DNA from: Citrobacter sp.
Lineage (GTDB): Bacteria; Pseudomonadota; Gammaproteobacteria; Enterobacterales; Enterobacteriaceae
Direction: 5' to 3'
Assembly: GCA_019415335.1 (NCBI GenBank)
Contig: DXKH01000055.1
Location: 1-64,000 of the forward strand
DNA: 64,000 nt
The notes under the pieces are model-generated. The model was not told the DNA's origin, ran no database searches, and saw nothing but the letters and a program-made list of their open reading frames with translations. Positions within the stretch are counted from its first letter, which is position 1, and the number at the start of each line of letters is the position of its first letter. The position numbers were made by a program, and so were the translations under genes. Shown piece by piece: positions 45,107 to 54,360 of the stretch.

Positions 45107-45602
45107 GTTGCGACGTTGGCTGCGTGAAGGTGTGATTTTTCTGCTCCTGCTGGCTGGTGGAATGTGGCTGATGGATGTCTGGCGCGCGCCACAGGCGCCA
45201 ACGGCTTTCGACAGTACACCGCTTTACACGCTGGATGGCGAACGGGTGACGCTGGCGGCATTAAGTGAGGAGGAGCCGTTGCTCATCTACTTCTGGGCCA
45301 CCTGGTGTGGCGTTTGCCGCTATACCACGCCGGACGTTGCCCGCTTACAGGCACAAGGGAAAAACGTACTGACCATCGCGCTGCGTTCGGGAGATGAACA
45401 AATGCTCACGCACTGGCTGGCGCGCAAAGGCCTCTCTTTTCCGGTGGTCAACGATGCCAATGGCGCACTTTCCCGCAGCTGGGATATCAGCGTCACCCCC
45501 ACGCTGGTCGTGGTGTCAAAAGGGCAGGTGGTTTCAACCACCAGTGGCTGGACCAGCTATTGGGGGATGCTCATACGGTTGGGGTGGGCGAAAATCAGTT
45601 AG
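45096..45602 (+). CDS. scsD: Membrane-anchored thioredoxin-like ScsD
   Basis: 168 residues from the ATG at 45096, overlapping the end of scsC by 11 bp. A single N-terminal membrane segment (VIFLLLLAGGMWLMDVW) is followed by a TlpA-like domain with YFWATWCGVCRYTTPDVARL and the cis-Pro loop SVTPTLVVVS. It faces the periplasm and is thought to take part in thiol reduction with ScsB. An intrinsic terminator follows. Confidence 0.92.
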   Translation: MVSKLRRWLREGVIFLLLLAGGMWLMDVWRAPQAPTAFDSTPLYTLDGERVTLAALSEEEPLLIYFWATWCGVCRYTTPDVARLQAQGKNVLTIALRSGDEQMLTHWLARKGLSFPVVNDANGALSRSWDISVTPTLVVVSKGQVVSTTSGWTSYWGMLIRLGWAKIS

Positions 45603-45610
45603 GTAAAAAA

Positions 45611-45633
45611 AACCGGGGAAACCCGGTTTTTTT
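45611..45633 (+). terminator. Intrinsic terminator of scsABCD
   Basis: AACCGGG (45611-45617), a GAAA loop, CCCGGTT (45622-45628) and a T-run to 45633. It lies 9 nt after the scsD stop. The A-run on the other side makes it potentially bidirectional. Confidence 0.9.
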
Positions 45634-45752
45634 ATGCCATGAAATAGCCGTGAAGACACGCGATTCAAATATTTAAGGTGAAATTTGATCGGGGGTGAAC
45701 CTATATTTTCTCAGTTTTTATTATTGCAAATGACGATGGGTGATGGCATATC

Positions 45753-46550
45753 ATGTGGCGATATAACGATGTTAATGCTTACAGGGATTATAAAGAAATG
45801 CGCAAGGGTAAAATTATTGTTGCATCAATGATGGTGCTTTGTGTCCTTATTTTTCTGATCGCGATCGCCTGGTTTATGTTGTTTCAGGGGGAAATGACGG
45901 AACCGACAGCAGAAGAAAAAAATGCCGCTGTTTTACAGGCCGCAGGCTTACTTAAGGCGGATTCCCAGGATAAAAAATCGCGAGATAATCTGTATCAGCG
46001 TTTGATTATCGTGCGCACAGTAAATCTGGATTCTGGCGAGTGGGTGACGGATAAAACAGCCACACAGGGATGTAAAAAACTCACACTGGAGCAGGATCCT
46101 GCACAGATTCGCCAGCGCTGTACGCTGGCAGACGTTTACCTGGTAAAAGATAAAAATAATAAGATTCAGCAGGTTATCATTCCTGTTGCGGGGAAAGGGG
46201 CGAAATCGATGATGCACGCGTTTCTCTCTTTGGGACTGGATGGCCGTACGGTGAACAATCTGTATTATTACCAGCAGCGAGAGACGCCATTTCTGGGTGC
46301 CAGAGTGAAAGATGAAAACTGGCGCCAACAATGGCCGGGGAAAAAAGTGGCTGATGATAATGGAACGCCGGCGCTGAAAATAGTACAGGAGAAATCAGAA
46401 AAAAATGATGAATATACCGTTGATGGTATTTCAGGTGCGACGCTGACATCGACGGGCGTTGAGAAGAGTATTAACTACTGGATCGGTGAGCAGGGTTATG
46501 GCCCATTTTTGCAGCGACTGAAACAAAATCCTGAGATGTTGAATCGATGA
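45753..46550 (+). CDS. NqrC/RnfG-like FMN-binding membrane protein
   Basis: 265 residues, or 250 if the internal ATG at 45798 is used. One N-terminal membrane segment (IIVASMMVLCVLIFLIAIAWFML) is followed by a periplasmic FMN-binding domain. The motif DGISGATLTSTGVE is the covalent-flavin site of NqrC/RnfG (flavin on the Thr of SGATxT). Features such as VIIPVAGKG, LGLDGRTVNNLYYYQQRETPFLGARV and WPGKKV also match NqrC. No other nqr or rnf genes are nearby, so it is a stand-alone member. The next operon is ferrous-iron uptake with redox subunits, so it may feed electrons there; this is inference. Confidence 0.88.
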   Translation: MWRYNDVNAYRDYKEMRKGKIIVASMMVLCVLIFLIAIAWFMLFQGEMTEPTAEEKNAAVLQAAGLLKADSQDKKSRDNLYQRLIIVRTVNLDSGEWVTDKTATQGCKKLTLEQDPAQIRQRCTLADVYLVKDKNNKIQQVIIPVAGKGAKSMMHAFLSLGLDGRTVNNLYYYQQRETPFLGARVKDENWRQQWPGKKVADDNGTPALKIVQEKSEKNDEYTVDGISGATLTSTGVEKSINYWIGEQGYGPFLQRLKQNPEMLNR

Positions 46551-46771
46551 ATGATGTGCACCTGCGGATAATTTAATTTAAGCCACCAGGCGCAATATCA
46601 TTAACTCCTTGCGGATTTACGCAACGTAGCCATTCAATTCCTGACGGTGAGTCGGTCTATTACCCGCCGTCAGATTTCGTCCTCCATCACATATCGATGA
46701 AATAAATTTACATAAGTTGTCACCCGTTGACATTTTTATGATCCAGGTCATGTACAACGCCAGCAAAAATC

Positions 46772-46790
46772 GATAATGATAATAATTATC
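46772..46790 (+). promoter_or_regulatory. Fur box
   Basis: GATAATGATAATAATTATC differs from the classical 19-bp Fur consensus by one base (A for C in the middle). It lies 25 bp before the GTG start of the FTR1 gene. A TTGACA at 46727-46732 is a candidate -35 element upstream. The iron-uptake operon should therefore be repressed by Fur-Fe2+. Confidence 0.9.
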
Positions 46791-46814
46791 ATTTGTGTTC
46801 TTTGGTGCATTATT

Positions 46815-48755
46815 GTGCGTAAGCTTTGCCTCTCACTGCTGGTGACTCTCTTCAGTCTGTTCATAAGCGTTAGCGTATGGGCCGCGACAAACTATGCTCC
46901 GTTTATTGAGGATATCGAGCAACGCCTTGATAAAACGGCAGAACTTTATTCACAGCAACAAACCGACGAGGCGCGCCGCACGGTGCAAATGGCCTATTTT
47001 GAGGTGTTCGAAAACCTTGAAGGTCCTATCCGCATCAACATCTCCGCCAGCAAAAGTTACGAGATGGAGAGCGCTTTCGGTGAAATCCGCCGGATGATTG
47101 GCGAGAAAAAACCGCTCGCAGACGTGCAGTCGCGAATCGACTGGCTGAAGGCATCGCTTCGTGAAGTCGAACCGGTGCTGGACGGCGGGCACCGACTGGT
47201 CGCGGAAGAACAGCATAGCGCGCTCACCCGAACGGATATCGCTGTCCACTGGCAAGAGAGCTTCCGTATTATCGACGATCTGCTGGCCCAGGCGGTGAAT
47301 GACTATCAGGCCGGGAACTACGCTACGGCCAGTCAGCACATTCAGCAGGCGCACTATCAGGGATTCAAGAATTCTGAGATGGAAATGTCGGTCAGGCAGA
47401 ACCGCTCGGCCAAAGATGCCGCCGCCATCAACCAACAATTTTCCGCGCTGATTGCCCTTGCCGCCCAACCGGAACGCCTCAACGACGTCTCTTATCAGGT
47501 CACTACGCTGATACAGGATATCGAGGATATTCTGCCTGGCTTACCGACAACCCGTGACGATCAGCAGGTTGCGGCCCCGCAAACCGCGGACAATGGTCCG
47601 GCGGTGGAGGAGGAGAGCTCGCGCACAAACTGGGGTGAAGTGGCCAGCGGAATCAATCAGAGCATTCAGGACGCCATTGCACGTTATCAACGCGGCGAGG
47701 CGCAGAATGCCATTCTGGATGTTCAGGACAGCTATTTTGACCGCTTCGAAGCCAGCGGCATGGAAAACAAAATCGGCTCCCGTGATTCAGCGTTCAAAAC
47801 CACGCTGGAAGCCTACTTCACCCGTCTGGTTAGTCTGATGAAGGCCGGTCAGCCGGTAGAAAGACTCCAGTCAGAAGCCAGCGCACTCGAGCAGGATCTG
47901 CAAAAAGCGGTAACGATGCTTGGCGAAGGAGAAGAGACGCAGTGGAGCCTGCTGCTTTACAGCCTGATGATCATCGTCCGTGAAGGGCTGGAAGCTCTGC
48001 TGATCGTGGCGGCGATTGTCGCCTACATGGTGAAAAACAATCATCAGGATAAGCTGCCGCTGATCCGCCAGTCGGTGATCGTCGCCCTGATCGCCAGCGT
48101 GATCACCGCCGTGATTTTCCAGTTGCTGTTTACCAACTCGGGCGCCAGTCGGGAACTGCTCGAAGGCATCACGATGCTGATTGCGGTGGTGATGCTGTTC
48201 TTCATGAGCTACTGGCTGCTGTCCAAAGTGGAAGCCCGACACTGGAAGGCCTGGCTGGAAGGCAAACTGTCTCACTCGCTGACGAAAGGGTCGCTGGTGG
48301 GTCTGTGGCTGACCAGTTTCCTCGCGGTCTACCGCGAAGGGGCCGAGACGGTTCTGTTCTACTACGCCCTGATCGGCGATGCCAAAGATGTCGCCGGACA
48401 TATGGCGATTGGCGCGGGCTTTGTCATTGGCTGTGTCGTGTTACTGGTGGCATGGCTGATTATGCGTTATTCAGTGGTGCGCCTGCCGCTGAAACCCTTC
48501 TTTATGTTTACCGGCAGCTTCATGTACCTGATGGCCTTCGTGTTTGCGGGTAAAGGTGTACTGGAACTGGTGGAAGGCAAACTGTTCCAGCCAACGTTGA
48601 TTAACGGCTTCCCGGAAATCAGCTGGCTGGGGATCTATCCCTATGTGGAAACGCTGTTACCGCAGGCAGTATTACTGCTCGCTGCGCTGGTTGCGCTGTG
48701 GGTAATGCGGCGAAAAAGTGCCGTTCCCGGGGAAACAATAAAAAACACTCTGTAG
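46815..48755 (+). CDS. fetM: FTR1-family iron permease (FetM/Cj1658 type)
   Basis: 646 residues from the GTG at 46815; an ATG in the same frame at 46776 lies inside the Fur box and is unlikely. A signal peptide (LCLSLLVTLFSLFISVSVWA) leads into a long periplasmic helical region (about 25-390) with two similar halves (NYQAGNYATASQHIQQAHYQGF and RYQRGEAQNAILDVQDSYFDRF). The C-terminal seven-helix permease has two REXXE iron-binding motifs, REGLEALLIV and YREGAETVLF. It matches FetM of uropathogenic E. coli and the Campylobacter homologue. First gene of a seven-gene iron operon. Confidence 0.92.
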   Translation: MRKLCLSLLVTLFSLFISVSVWAATNYAPFIEDIEQRLDKTAELYSQQQTDEARRTVQMAYFEVFENLEGPIRINISASKSYEMESAFGEIRRMIGEKKPLADVQSRIDWLKASLREVEPVLDGGHRLVAEEQHSALTRTDIAVHWQESFRIIDDLLAQAVNDYQAGNYATASQHIQQAHYQGFKNSEMEMSVRQNRSAKDAAAINQQFSALIALAAQPERLNDVSYQVTTLIQDIEDILPGLPTTRDDQQVAAPQTADNGPAVEEESSRTNWGEVASGINQSIQDAIARYQRGEAQNAILDVQDSYFDRFEASGMENKIGSRDSAFKTTLEAYFTRLVSLMKAGQPVERLQSEASALEQDLQKAVTMLGEGEETQWSLLLYSLMIIVREGLEALLIVAAIVAYMVKNNHQDKLPLIRQSVIVALIASVITAVIFQLLFTNSGASRELLEGITMLIAVVMLFFMSYWLLSKVEARHWKAWLEGKLSHSLTKGSLVGLWLTSFLAVYREGAETVLFYYALIGDAKDVAGHMAIGAGFVIGCVVLLVAWLIMRYSVVRLPLKPFFMFTGSFMYLMAFVFAGKGVLELVEGKLFQPTLINGFPEISWLGIYPYVETLLPQAVLLLAALVALWVMRRKSAVPGETIKNTL

Positions 48756-48784
48756 TTGTGATTTTAGACGAGAGGATATGTCTG

Positions 48785-49312
48785 ATGACCATGAAGAAAA
48801 CCCTGATTGCCAGCGCAGTGATGGCCGGAATTTTCACCGCACCGGCAGCGTTCGCCTTTAAAGAGTACCCGGCGGGCGAGCCGGTCGTGATGAATGAAAT
48901 GGAGCTGGCCGCCGTTTACCTGCAGCCGATCGATATGGAGCCGCGCGGCATGGGCTTACCGGCAGCCAAAGCCGATATTCACCTTGAGGCGGATATTCAC
49001 GCGGTCGAAGGCAGTAAAAACGGCTTTGGCGCAGGTGAGTGGATCCCGTATCTGACCATCAGCTACACCCTGGTCAACAGCGATACCGGTGAAAAACAGG
49101 AAGGGACGTTTATGCCGATGGTTGCCAGCGATGGTCCTCACTATGGCGCCAACGTCAAGATGATGGGCGTGGGCAACTACAAAGTGACTTACCACATTGA
49201 ACCGCCGTCAAAAGCGGGTATGCACCGTCACACTGACAGTGACACCGGTGTTGGTCGCTGGTGGAAACCGTTTGATGTGAGCTACGAATTTAAATACGTC
49301 GGTCTGAACTAA
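48785..49312 (+). CDS. fetP: Periplasmic iron/copper-binding protein P19 (FetP type)
   Basis: 175 residues from the ATG at 48785 behind GAGAGGA. Signal peptide ends near APAAFAF. The beta-sandwich has the metal-binding pattern of P19 proteins: MNEMELAAVYLQPIDMEP, the HLEADIHA strand, MVASDGPHYGANVKM, and KAGMHRHTD. In FetP/P19 copper and ferrous/ferric iron bind at His/Met/Glu sites; exact residues here are inferred from the pattern. It delivers iron to the FTR1 permease encoded upstream. Confidence 0.92.
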   Translation: MTMKKTLIASAVMAGIFTAPAAFAFKEYPAGEPVVMNEMELAAVYLQPIDMEPRGMGLPAAKADIHLEADIHAVEGSKNGFGAGEWIPYLTISYTLVNSDTGEKQEGTFMPMVASDGPHYGANVKMMGVGNYKVTYHIEPPSKAGMHRHTDSDTGVGRWWKPFDVSYEFKYVGLN

Positions 49313-49378
49313 GAAAACCGATGCGCCGGGATGAACGCTCGTCCCGGCCGAGTCAACCCGCTGTTCTGAGTCGATGTC

Positions 49379-50758
49379 ATGAGTTACTTTTTCGTCACCA
49401 CGCTACAGGTCTTTTTCTGCATCGCGCTACTCTCCGGTGTTCTCTGGAGCCGAAACGATCCTCCCTCACTGCGCCCTCTGGGCTGGACGCTGCTTATCGG
49501 TCTGGCGACTGGCGTACTGGCAGGACTGACGCTTCGGGGATCACAACCGGTACAACTGTTACTGGTGGGAACGGAAGTGATGGTCACGCTGTTGTTTGTG
49601 CTCAGCTTCTGGTGGGCGGGAAACCGCGTGCGCTATCTGTGGCAGGGGATTCTGGTCTTTGGCGCGGCGCGTCACTGGGCGCTCGATCCGAATCTCGGTG
49701 GCTTAACCAGCACGCATGTCCTGAATACTGAACTGCTGCTGAATTTGACGGCAGTGGTCCTTGCCTTCGCGATCCTCTGTCTGGCGGGCGTGCTTTGCGC
49801 CATGCTGCTGCGCCGAATCCGCGTCCTGTACTGGCCGTTCACCCTCATTCTGCTGGTTATGCTGTGGCTGCCGTTAAGCGGTAATGTGCTGTTGCTGTTG
49901 ATGAAGCTACAGGTGCTGCCGCTGGCGAAATCGCTGCTGAGCTTTGTGGCGAAAGTGACCAATAATGCCCCGGCCTATAACTGGATGGCGGTGGGATTAC
50001 TGCTGATTCTGGCGCTGTGCTGGCTGCCGTCGTTACTGAGCGCCCATCGCCAGACGCGGGCAACAGAAGAACCGATCGCTCATCGCCTGGCGCTGGCGCA
50101 GCGGCGTAATGCGCTGCGGCTTTGGCTGGTCACCCTCGGCTGCGCCGTGGTAGTGATTGCCGGACAACTGTGGTGGGACAACGTCGCGTCTCAGCCGCCG
50201 CAGCTTTCGCAAGCCATCCCGGTAACGCTCGCCAGCGACGGCAGTGTCCATCTGCCCGTTGAACAACTGCGTGACGGTAAGCTGCATCGCTTTGTCTGGG
50301 TGGCAGACGATGGCAAAGCCGTGCGCTTTTTCATCATCAACCGTTATCCCGACAAACTGCGCTTTGGCGTGGTGTTTGATGCCTGTCTGCTGTGCGGCGA
50401 TCAGGGCTACGTGATGGAAGGCAATCAGGTCATTTGCGTCGCCTGCGGGGTACACATTTTTATCCCTTCCATTGGCAAGCCCGGCGGCTGCAATCCGGTG
50501 CCGATTGAAAACTGGCACAACGATGAAAAAGAGTTGGTGATCCCCGGTAAAGAACTGGCCGCTGGCGTGAACTACTTTTCGACGGTGATGACCATTCAGG
50601 TGACCGATCCGGTTGATAATTCAACGCTGACCAATACCTCGGCAGATTTCAAATACAGCTACGGCGGTAAGACCTGGTTCTTCTCATCCGAAGCAAACTA
50701 CGACCGTTTTCGCAAAACGCCAGAACAGTTTGTCCCTGCTGAACTGAGGGAGGAGTAA
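49379..50758 (+). CDS. Membrane protein with DUF2318 Cys motif and YHS-like domain (Cj1660 type)
   Basis: 459 residues. About eight hydrophobic segments occupy residues 1-300. The C-terminal soluble part has FDACLLCGDQGYVMEGNQVICVACGVHIF, two CxxC pairs typical of DUF2318. Next comes IGKPGGCNPVP and, near the end, YGGKTWFFSSEANYDRFRKTPEQFV, a YHS-like segment. It corresponds to the third gene of the Campylobacter p19 locus. It may bind metal or carry electrons for iron reduction; this is not shown. It overlaps nothing and is 2 bp from the next gene. Confidence 0.85.
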   Translation: MSYFFVTTLQVFFCIALLSGVLWSRNDPPSLRPLGWTLLIGLATGVLAGLTLRGSQPVQLLLVGTEVMVTLLFVLSFWWAGNRVRYLWQGILVFGAARHWALDPNLGGLTSTHVLNTELLLNLTAVVLAFAILCLAGVLCAMLLRRIRVLYWPFTLILLVMLWLPLSGNVLLLLMKLQVLPLAKSLLSFVAKVTNNAPAYNWMAVGLLLILALCWLPSLLSAHRQTRATEEPIAHRLALAQRRNALRLWLVTLGCAVVVIAGQLWWDNVASQPPQLSQAIPVTLASDGSVHLPVEQLRDGKLHRFVWVADDGKAVRFFIINRYPDKLRFGVVFDACLLCGDQGYVMEGNQVICVACGVHIFIPSIGKPGGCNPVPIENWHNDEKELVIPGKELAAGVNYFSTVMTIQVTDPVDNSTLTNTSADFKYSYGGKTWFFSSEANYDRFRKTPEQFVPAELREE

Positions 50759-50760
50759 CG

Positions 50761-52044
50761 ATGCTGTGGCGAATGTTACGACAATCCTGGGGACGCAACC
50801 TGCGGCGCAAAGGGCTGGCGATTATCACCGTGTTTCTTGCAGCCAGCCTGATCTCGGCGCTGCTGGCGGTGTCTATCGACATCGGCGACAAAATGTCGAG
50901 GGAGCTCAAATCCTACGGTGCGAACATCCTGATTGAGCCTGCCGGACAAGCGGCATTGCCTGCGCTGTTCAGCGAAAGCAGCAATCCGCTCTCAGGGCAG
51001 GATTTCCTTGATGAAGCTGAATTGCCGAATATCAAAGATATTTTCTGGCGCAATAACATTGTCGGTTTTGCGCCGATGCTGGGCGGTGAAGTCACCGTCA
51101 ACGGCACCGCGGTGCGCATTCTGGGGACCTTCTTCAGTCAACCGGTCGATATTCCGGATGAAGAGGGGTACGAAACCGGGCAGAAGACGGTCAGCCCGTT
51201 CTGGCAGGTGACCGGCGACTGGCCGCAGGAAGGTGAGAACAGTCCGCCACAAACGCTGGTGGGGCACGCGCTGGCGCGTCAAACAGGATGGAAAACGGGC
51301 GATACGCTGATATTAACCAACGCGGACAAGACAATTAATGTGACGGTGAGCGGGATCCTATCCAGCGGCGGCGATGAAGATAGCCAACTGGTAATGCCGC
51401 TCGCGACCGCGCAGACATTGCTGGGGCTGCCCGGCAAAGTGCAGGCCATTCGTGTGTCGGCGCTGACGGTACCGGAAAATGAGCTTTCACGTCGCGCGCG
51501 GGAAAATCTGGATGCACTTAATGCGGAAGAGTACGACCTCTGGTACTGCACTGCTTATGTTTCTTCTATCGCCCACCAACTGGAGGAGGCGATCTCCGGG
51601 GCGGAGGTGCGTCCGGTCTGGCAGGTCGCCGCATCTGAAGGGGTGGTGATTGATAAAATTCAATTGCTGATGGCGGTGGTGACGATTGCTGCGCTGGCGG
51701 CATCGGCAATGGGGATCGCCTCGCTGATGACCAGCACCATTATGGAACGCGCCAAAGAGATCGGTCTGATGAAGGCGCTTGGCGCGCGCCAGTGGCAGAT
51801 CATGCTGCTTTTTTACCTCGAAGCCGCCTCCAGTGGGCTGGCGGGCGGGGCACTGGGCTGCGTTGCCGGATGGGGACTGGCAAAAGCGATTGGCGTGATG
51901 CTGTTCGACGCGCCGCTCGATTTTGCCTGGATTGTGGTGCCGTGCGTGCTGGTGGTTGCGGTGCTGATTGCCCTGATCGGAACCTGGTTCCCGGCACGGC
52001 GTATTGCCCGACTCTATCCCGTGGAGGTGCTGTATGGCCGCTAA
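50761..52044 (+). CDS. FtsX/MacB-like ABC permease, first
   Basis: 427 residues. An N-terminal membrane segment, a large periplasmic domain (about 45-290) and three C-terminal membrane segments give the MacB/FtsX topology. VVTIAALAASAMGIASLMTSTIMERAKEIGLMKALGARQWQIMLLFYLEA is the FtsX signature (ERxxEIGLMKAIGA). It pairs with the next permease and the ATPase. These ABC modules act by mechanotransmission rather than by moving substrate through the membrane. It is part of the iron operon, role unknown. Gene start follows GGGAGGAG. Confidence 0.9.
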   Translation: MLWRMLRQSWGRNLRRKGLAIITVFLAASLISALLAVSIDIGDKMSRELKSYGANILIEPAGQAALPALFSESSNPLSGQDFLDEAELPNIKDIFWRNNIVGFAPMLGGEVTVNGTAVRILGTFFSQPVDIPDEEGYETGQKTVSPFWQVTGDWPQEGENSPPQTLVGHALARQTGWKTGDTLILTNADKTINVTVSGILSSGGDEDSQLVMPLATAQTLLGLPGKVQAIRVSALTVPENELSRRARENLDALNAEEYDLWYCTAYVSSIAHQLEEAISGAEVRPVWQVAASEGVVIDKIQLLMAVVTIAALAASAMGIASLMTSTIMERAKEIGLMKALGARQWQIMLLFYLEAASSGLAGGALGCVAGWGLAKAIGVMLFDAPLDFAWIVVPCVLVVAVLIALIGTWFPARRIARLYPVEVLYGR

Positions 52045-53164
52045 ACAGACAATGCTCTGGCTGCTGGTATGGCGGGCGCTACGCCTGCGCTTTCAGCGGG
52101 TCAGCGTGGTTTTTGCCGCACTGATGGTGGGAGCGACCATCGTGACGGCGCTGAGCGCCGTATGGTTCGACATCAACACCAAAATGAGTGAAGAACTGCG
52201 CACCTTCGGCGCTAACTTCTACATCGGGCCGGGGCACGGCGCGAGTATGCCGCAGCAGGCGCTACAGACTATTCTGGATGACGCACCGCCGGGGCTGGTT
52301 CACGGCGCCAGTCCGTGGCTGTACGGCATGGCGCGTACTGAACTGGAAAAAGTGGTGATCGTCGGCGTCTGGTTCGAATCGTTGCAAAAACTGGTGCCCT
52401 ACTGGCAGGTTCAGGGCAGCTGGATTGGCGTCAGCTTTGACGATCGCAACGCGATGATTGGCGTCAAGCTGGCGGAGCGCCTTAACGTTCAGCCCGGCGA
52501 TAACGTCACGCTGGTCGATCATAATCAGCGAAAAAATCTGCAGATTAAAGGCATTGTCGAAGCCGGTGACGCCACGGACAACATGCTGATCGTCAGCCTC
52601 GACGTGGCGCAAGCCTGGCTGCATCAGCCAGGAAAAATCAGCCACGGCCTGTTGAGCGTCAGTAATGATGTCGGCCAGGTTGATCGCTATGCCAGCCGTC
52701 TGCAAAGCCAGTATCCGGATCTGGAGATTCGCCCGGTACGTAAGGTATCCGCCTCCGAAGGGCAGGTGCTGGATAAGATCAAAGGGTTGATGGGACTGGT
52801 CTCACTGGTGATTCTGGCGCTCTCTTCACTGTGCGTGAATACCACCCTGATGGCGATCGTCGGCGAACGTGCCCGCGAGTTTGCCCTGCAAAAAGCGCTG
52901 GGCGCCAGCAATGGTGACATCGTACGGCAAATCTTGCTGGAAACCTGCATTATCGCCCTTGCGGCCGTGGTGTGCGGCTGGTTATTGGGTTATCTGCTGG
53001 CGCAACTGTTGGGACTGACGGTATTCAACGCGGCGATCTCGCTGCGTCTGCCGGTGCTGCCCATCACCCTCGTATTGTCTTTACTGGTCGCCATTCTGGC
53101 GGCGATTGTTCCGGTACGACGCGCGGTCAGCGTCGAACCCGCTAAAGTGCTGAAAGGAGAGTAG
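52034..53164 (+). CDS. FtsX/MacB-like ABC permease, second
   Basis: 376 residues from the ATG at 52034, overlapping the first permease by 11 bp. Same topology: one N-terminal helix, a periplasmic domain and three C-terminal helices, with IVGERAREFALQKALGASNGDIVRQILLETC. It is a paralogue of its upstream neighbour, and the two probably form a heterodimer with the ATPase. The stop is 4 bp before the start of the ATPase gene. Confidence 0.9.
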   Translation: MAAKQTMLWLLVWRALRLRFQRVSVVFAALMVGATIVTALSAVWFDINTKMSEELRTFGANFYIGPGHGASMPQQALQTILDDAPPGLVHGASPWLYGMARTELEKVVIVGVWFESLQKLVPYWQVQGSWIGVSFDDRNAMIGVKLAERLNVQPGDNVTLVDHNQRKNLQIKGIVEAGDATDNMLIVSLDVAQAWLHQPGKISHGLLSVSNDVGQVDRYASRLQSQYPDLEIRPVRKVSASEGQVLDKIKGLMGLVSLVILALSSLCVNTTLMAIVGERAREFALQKALGASNGDIVRQILLETCIIALAAVVCGWLLGYLLAQLLGLTVFNAAISLRLPVLPITLVLSLLVAILAAIVPVRRAVSVEPAKVLKGE

Positions 53165-53168
53165 CGCC

Positions 53169-53864
53169 ATGTCCGTGACGCAGATTCCACAGGTGGCGAT
53201 CGAAACACGTCACCTCTATAAACGGTTTGGCGACGTTACCGCCCTGGATGATATTAACCTGCGGATTACGCAAGGGGAGTTCGTCGCCATCATGGGCGCT
53301 TCCGGTTCCGGGAAAACGACGCTGATGAACATTCTCACCTGTCTGGATACCGCAACCGAAGGTCAGGTGTTCCTTGACGGAACGGATGCCGCCGCGCTGG
53401 ACGAAGAGGGACGGCGTCGTTTTCGTGCCGAGAAGATTGGTCTGGTGTTCCAGCAATTCCATCTCATTCCCTTTTTAACCGCGCTGGAAAATATCATGCT
53501 GGCACAGCACTACCACAGCGTGGTGGACGAGGCAGCAGCCAGAAAAGTACTGGAACAGGTCGGCCTTGGGCACCGCGTCACCCACTTACCCAGCCAGCTT
53601 TCCGGCGGGGAGCAGCAGCGCGTCTGTATTGCGAGGGCGTTGGTGAATGAACCGCCGGTCATTTTTGCGGATGAACCGACGGGCAACCTCGATGAAGAGA
53701 ATGAACAGCGGGTGTTGGATTTGCTTACCGATCTGCACCGTCAGGGGCGCACCATAGTCATGGTGACGCATAACCCGGCGCTTGGGCAGTTTGCCGATCG
53801 CATTTTGCGTCTGCAACACGGGAAGTATCAGGGAGAGGAGGCGATGCAACATGCGCTGGCTTAA
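53169..53864 (+). CDS. ABC transporter ATPase of MacB/LolD type
   Basis: 231 residues. Walker A is [10 protein letters not shown]-loop VFQQFHLIP, signature LSGGEQQR, Walker [13 protein letters not shown] and H-loop THN. This is a LolD/MacB-like domain that would energise the two FtsX-like permeases encoded upstream. The end overlaps the start of the thioredoxin-like gene by 14 bp. Confidence 0.94.
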   Translation: MSVTQIPQVAIETRHLYKRFGDVTALDDINLRITQGEFVAIMGASGSGKTTLMNILTCLDTATEGQVFLDGTDAAALDEEGRRRFRAEKIGLVFQQFHLIPFLTALENIMLAQHYHSVVDEAAARKVLEQVGLGHRVTHLPSQLSGGEQQRVCIARALVNEPPVIFADEPTGNLDEENEQRVLDLLTDLHRQGRTIVMVTHNPALGQFADRILRLQHGKYQGEEAMQHALA

Positions 53865-54336
53865 CGTTTTTATTCTCTCGCTGGTGGTATTGCTCAGTGG
53901 CTGTAAAGAGGAAAAACTGGCAGTAGGCGAAACGGCCCCGGCGCTGGCGGCCTTCGATTTACAGGGCAAGGCGTCCGGACTGGATCGCTGGCAGGGCAAA
54001 GCCGTCTACCTGAACTTCTGGTCGGCAGGCTGCGGTGGCTGTCTGGCGGAGATGGATTCGCTGGAAACGCTCAGCCAGAAATGGGGCGATAACGTCGTAG
54101 TGGTGGCGGTGAATACCGATCCGGGTACGGTCAGCCTGGATGCGCTACTGGCGAAGCATCAGGTGTCGTATCCGGTCCTTCGCGATCAGATGAAGATTAC
54201 TCAGGAACGATATCAGGTCATCGGCACGCCGACCTCGGTCCTGATTGACCCACAAGGCCGGGTGCTGGAGTGGCATCAGGGAATGCGTAAACCGGCGGAA
54301 TTAGCCGCCACGTTCGCCCGTCTCGCAGGGCAATAA
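53851..54336 (+). CDS. TlpA-like thioredoxin-fold lipoprotein
   Basis: 161 residues from the ATG at 53851. The signal ends LLSGCKEE, a lipobox with Cys17 or so. The thioredoxin domain has NFWSAGCGGCLAEMDSL, a CGGC redox pair, and the cis-Pro loop VIGTPTSVLIDPQGRV. It is the last gene of the P19-type iron operon, like the thioredoxins at the end of the Campylobacter locus. It might keep cysteines of the DUF2318 protein reduced. Confidence 0.9.
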   Translation: MRWLNVFILSLVVLLSGCKEEKLAVGETAPALAAFDLQGKASGLDRWQGKAVYLNFWSAGCGGCLAEMDSLETLSQKWGDNVVVVAVNTDPGTVSLDALLAKHQVSYPVLRDQMKITQERYQVIGTPTSVLIDPQGRVLEWHQGMRKPAELAATFARLAGQ

Positions 54337-54360
54337 GTTTTCGGTGGAGGGATACCGCTG

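Noticed and set aside
46738..46751. FNR-like palindrome ATGATCCAGGTCAT upstream of the iron operon
   Set aside because: It departs from the TTGAT-N4-ATCAA consensus at essential positions; noted only as a palindrome.
46776..46814. ATG at 46776 as start of the FTR1 gene
   Set aside because: It lies inside the Fur box and adds a non-signal-like Ile-rich stretch; the GTG at 46815 gives a proper signal peptide.
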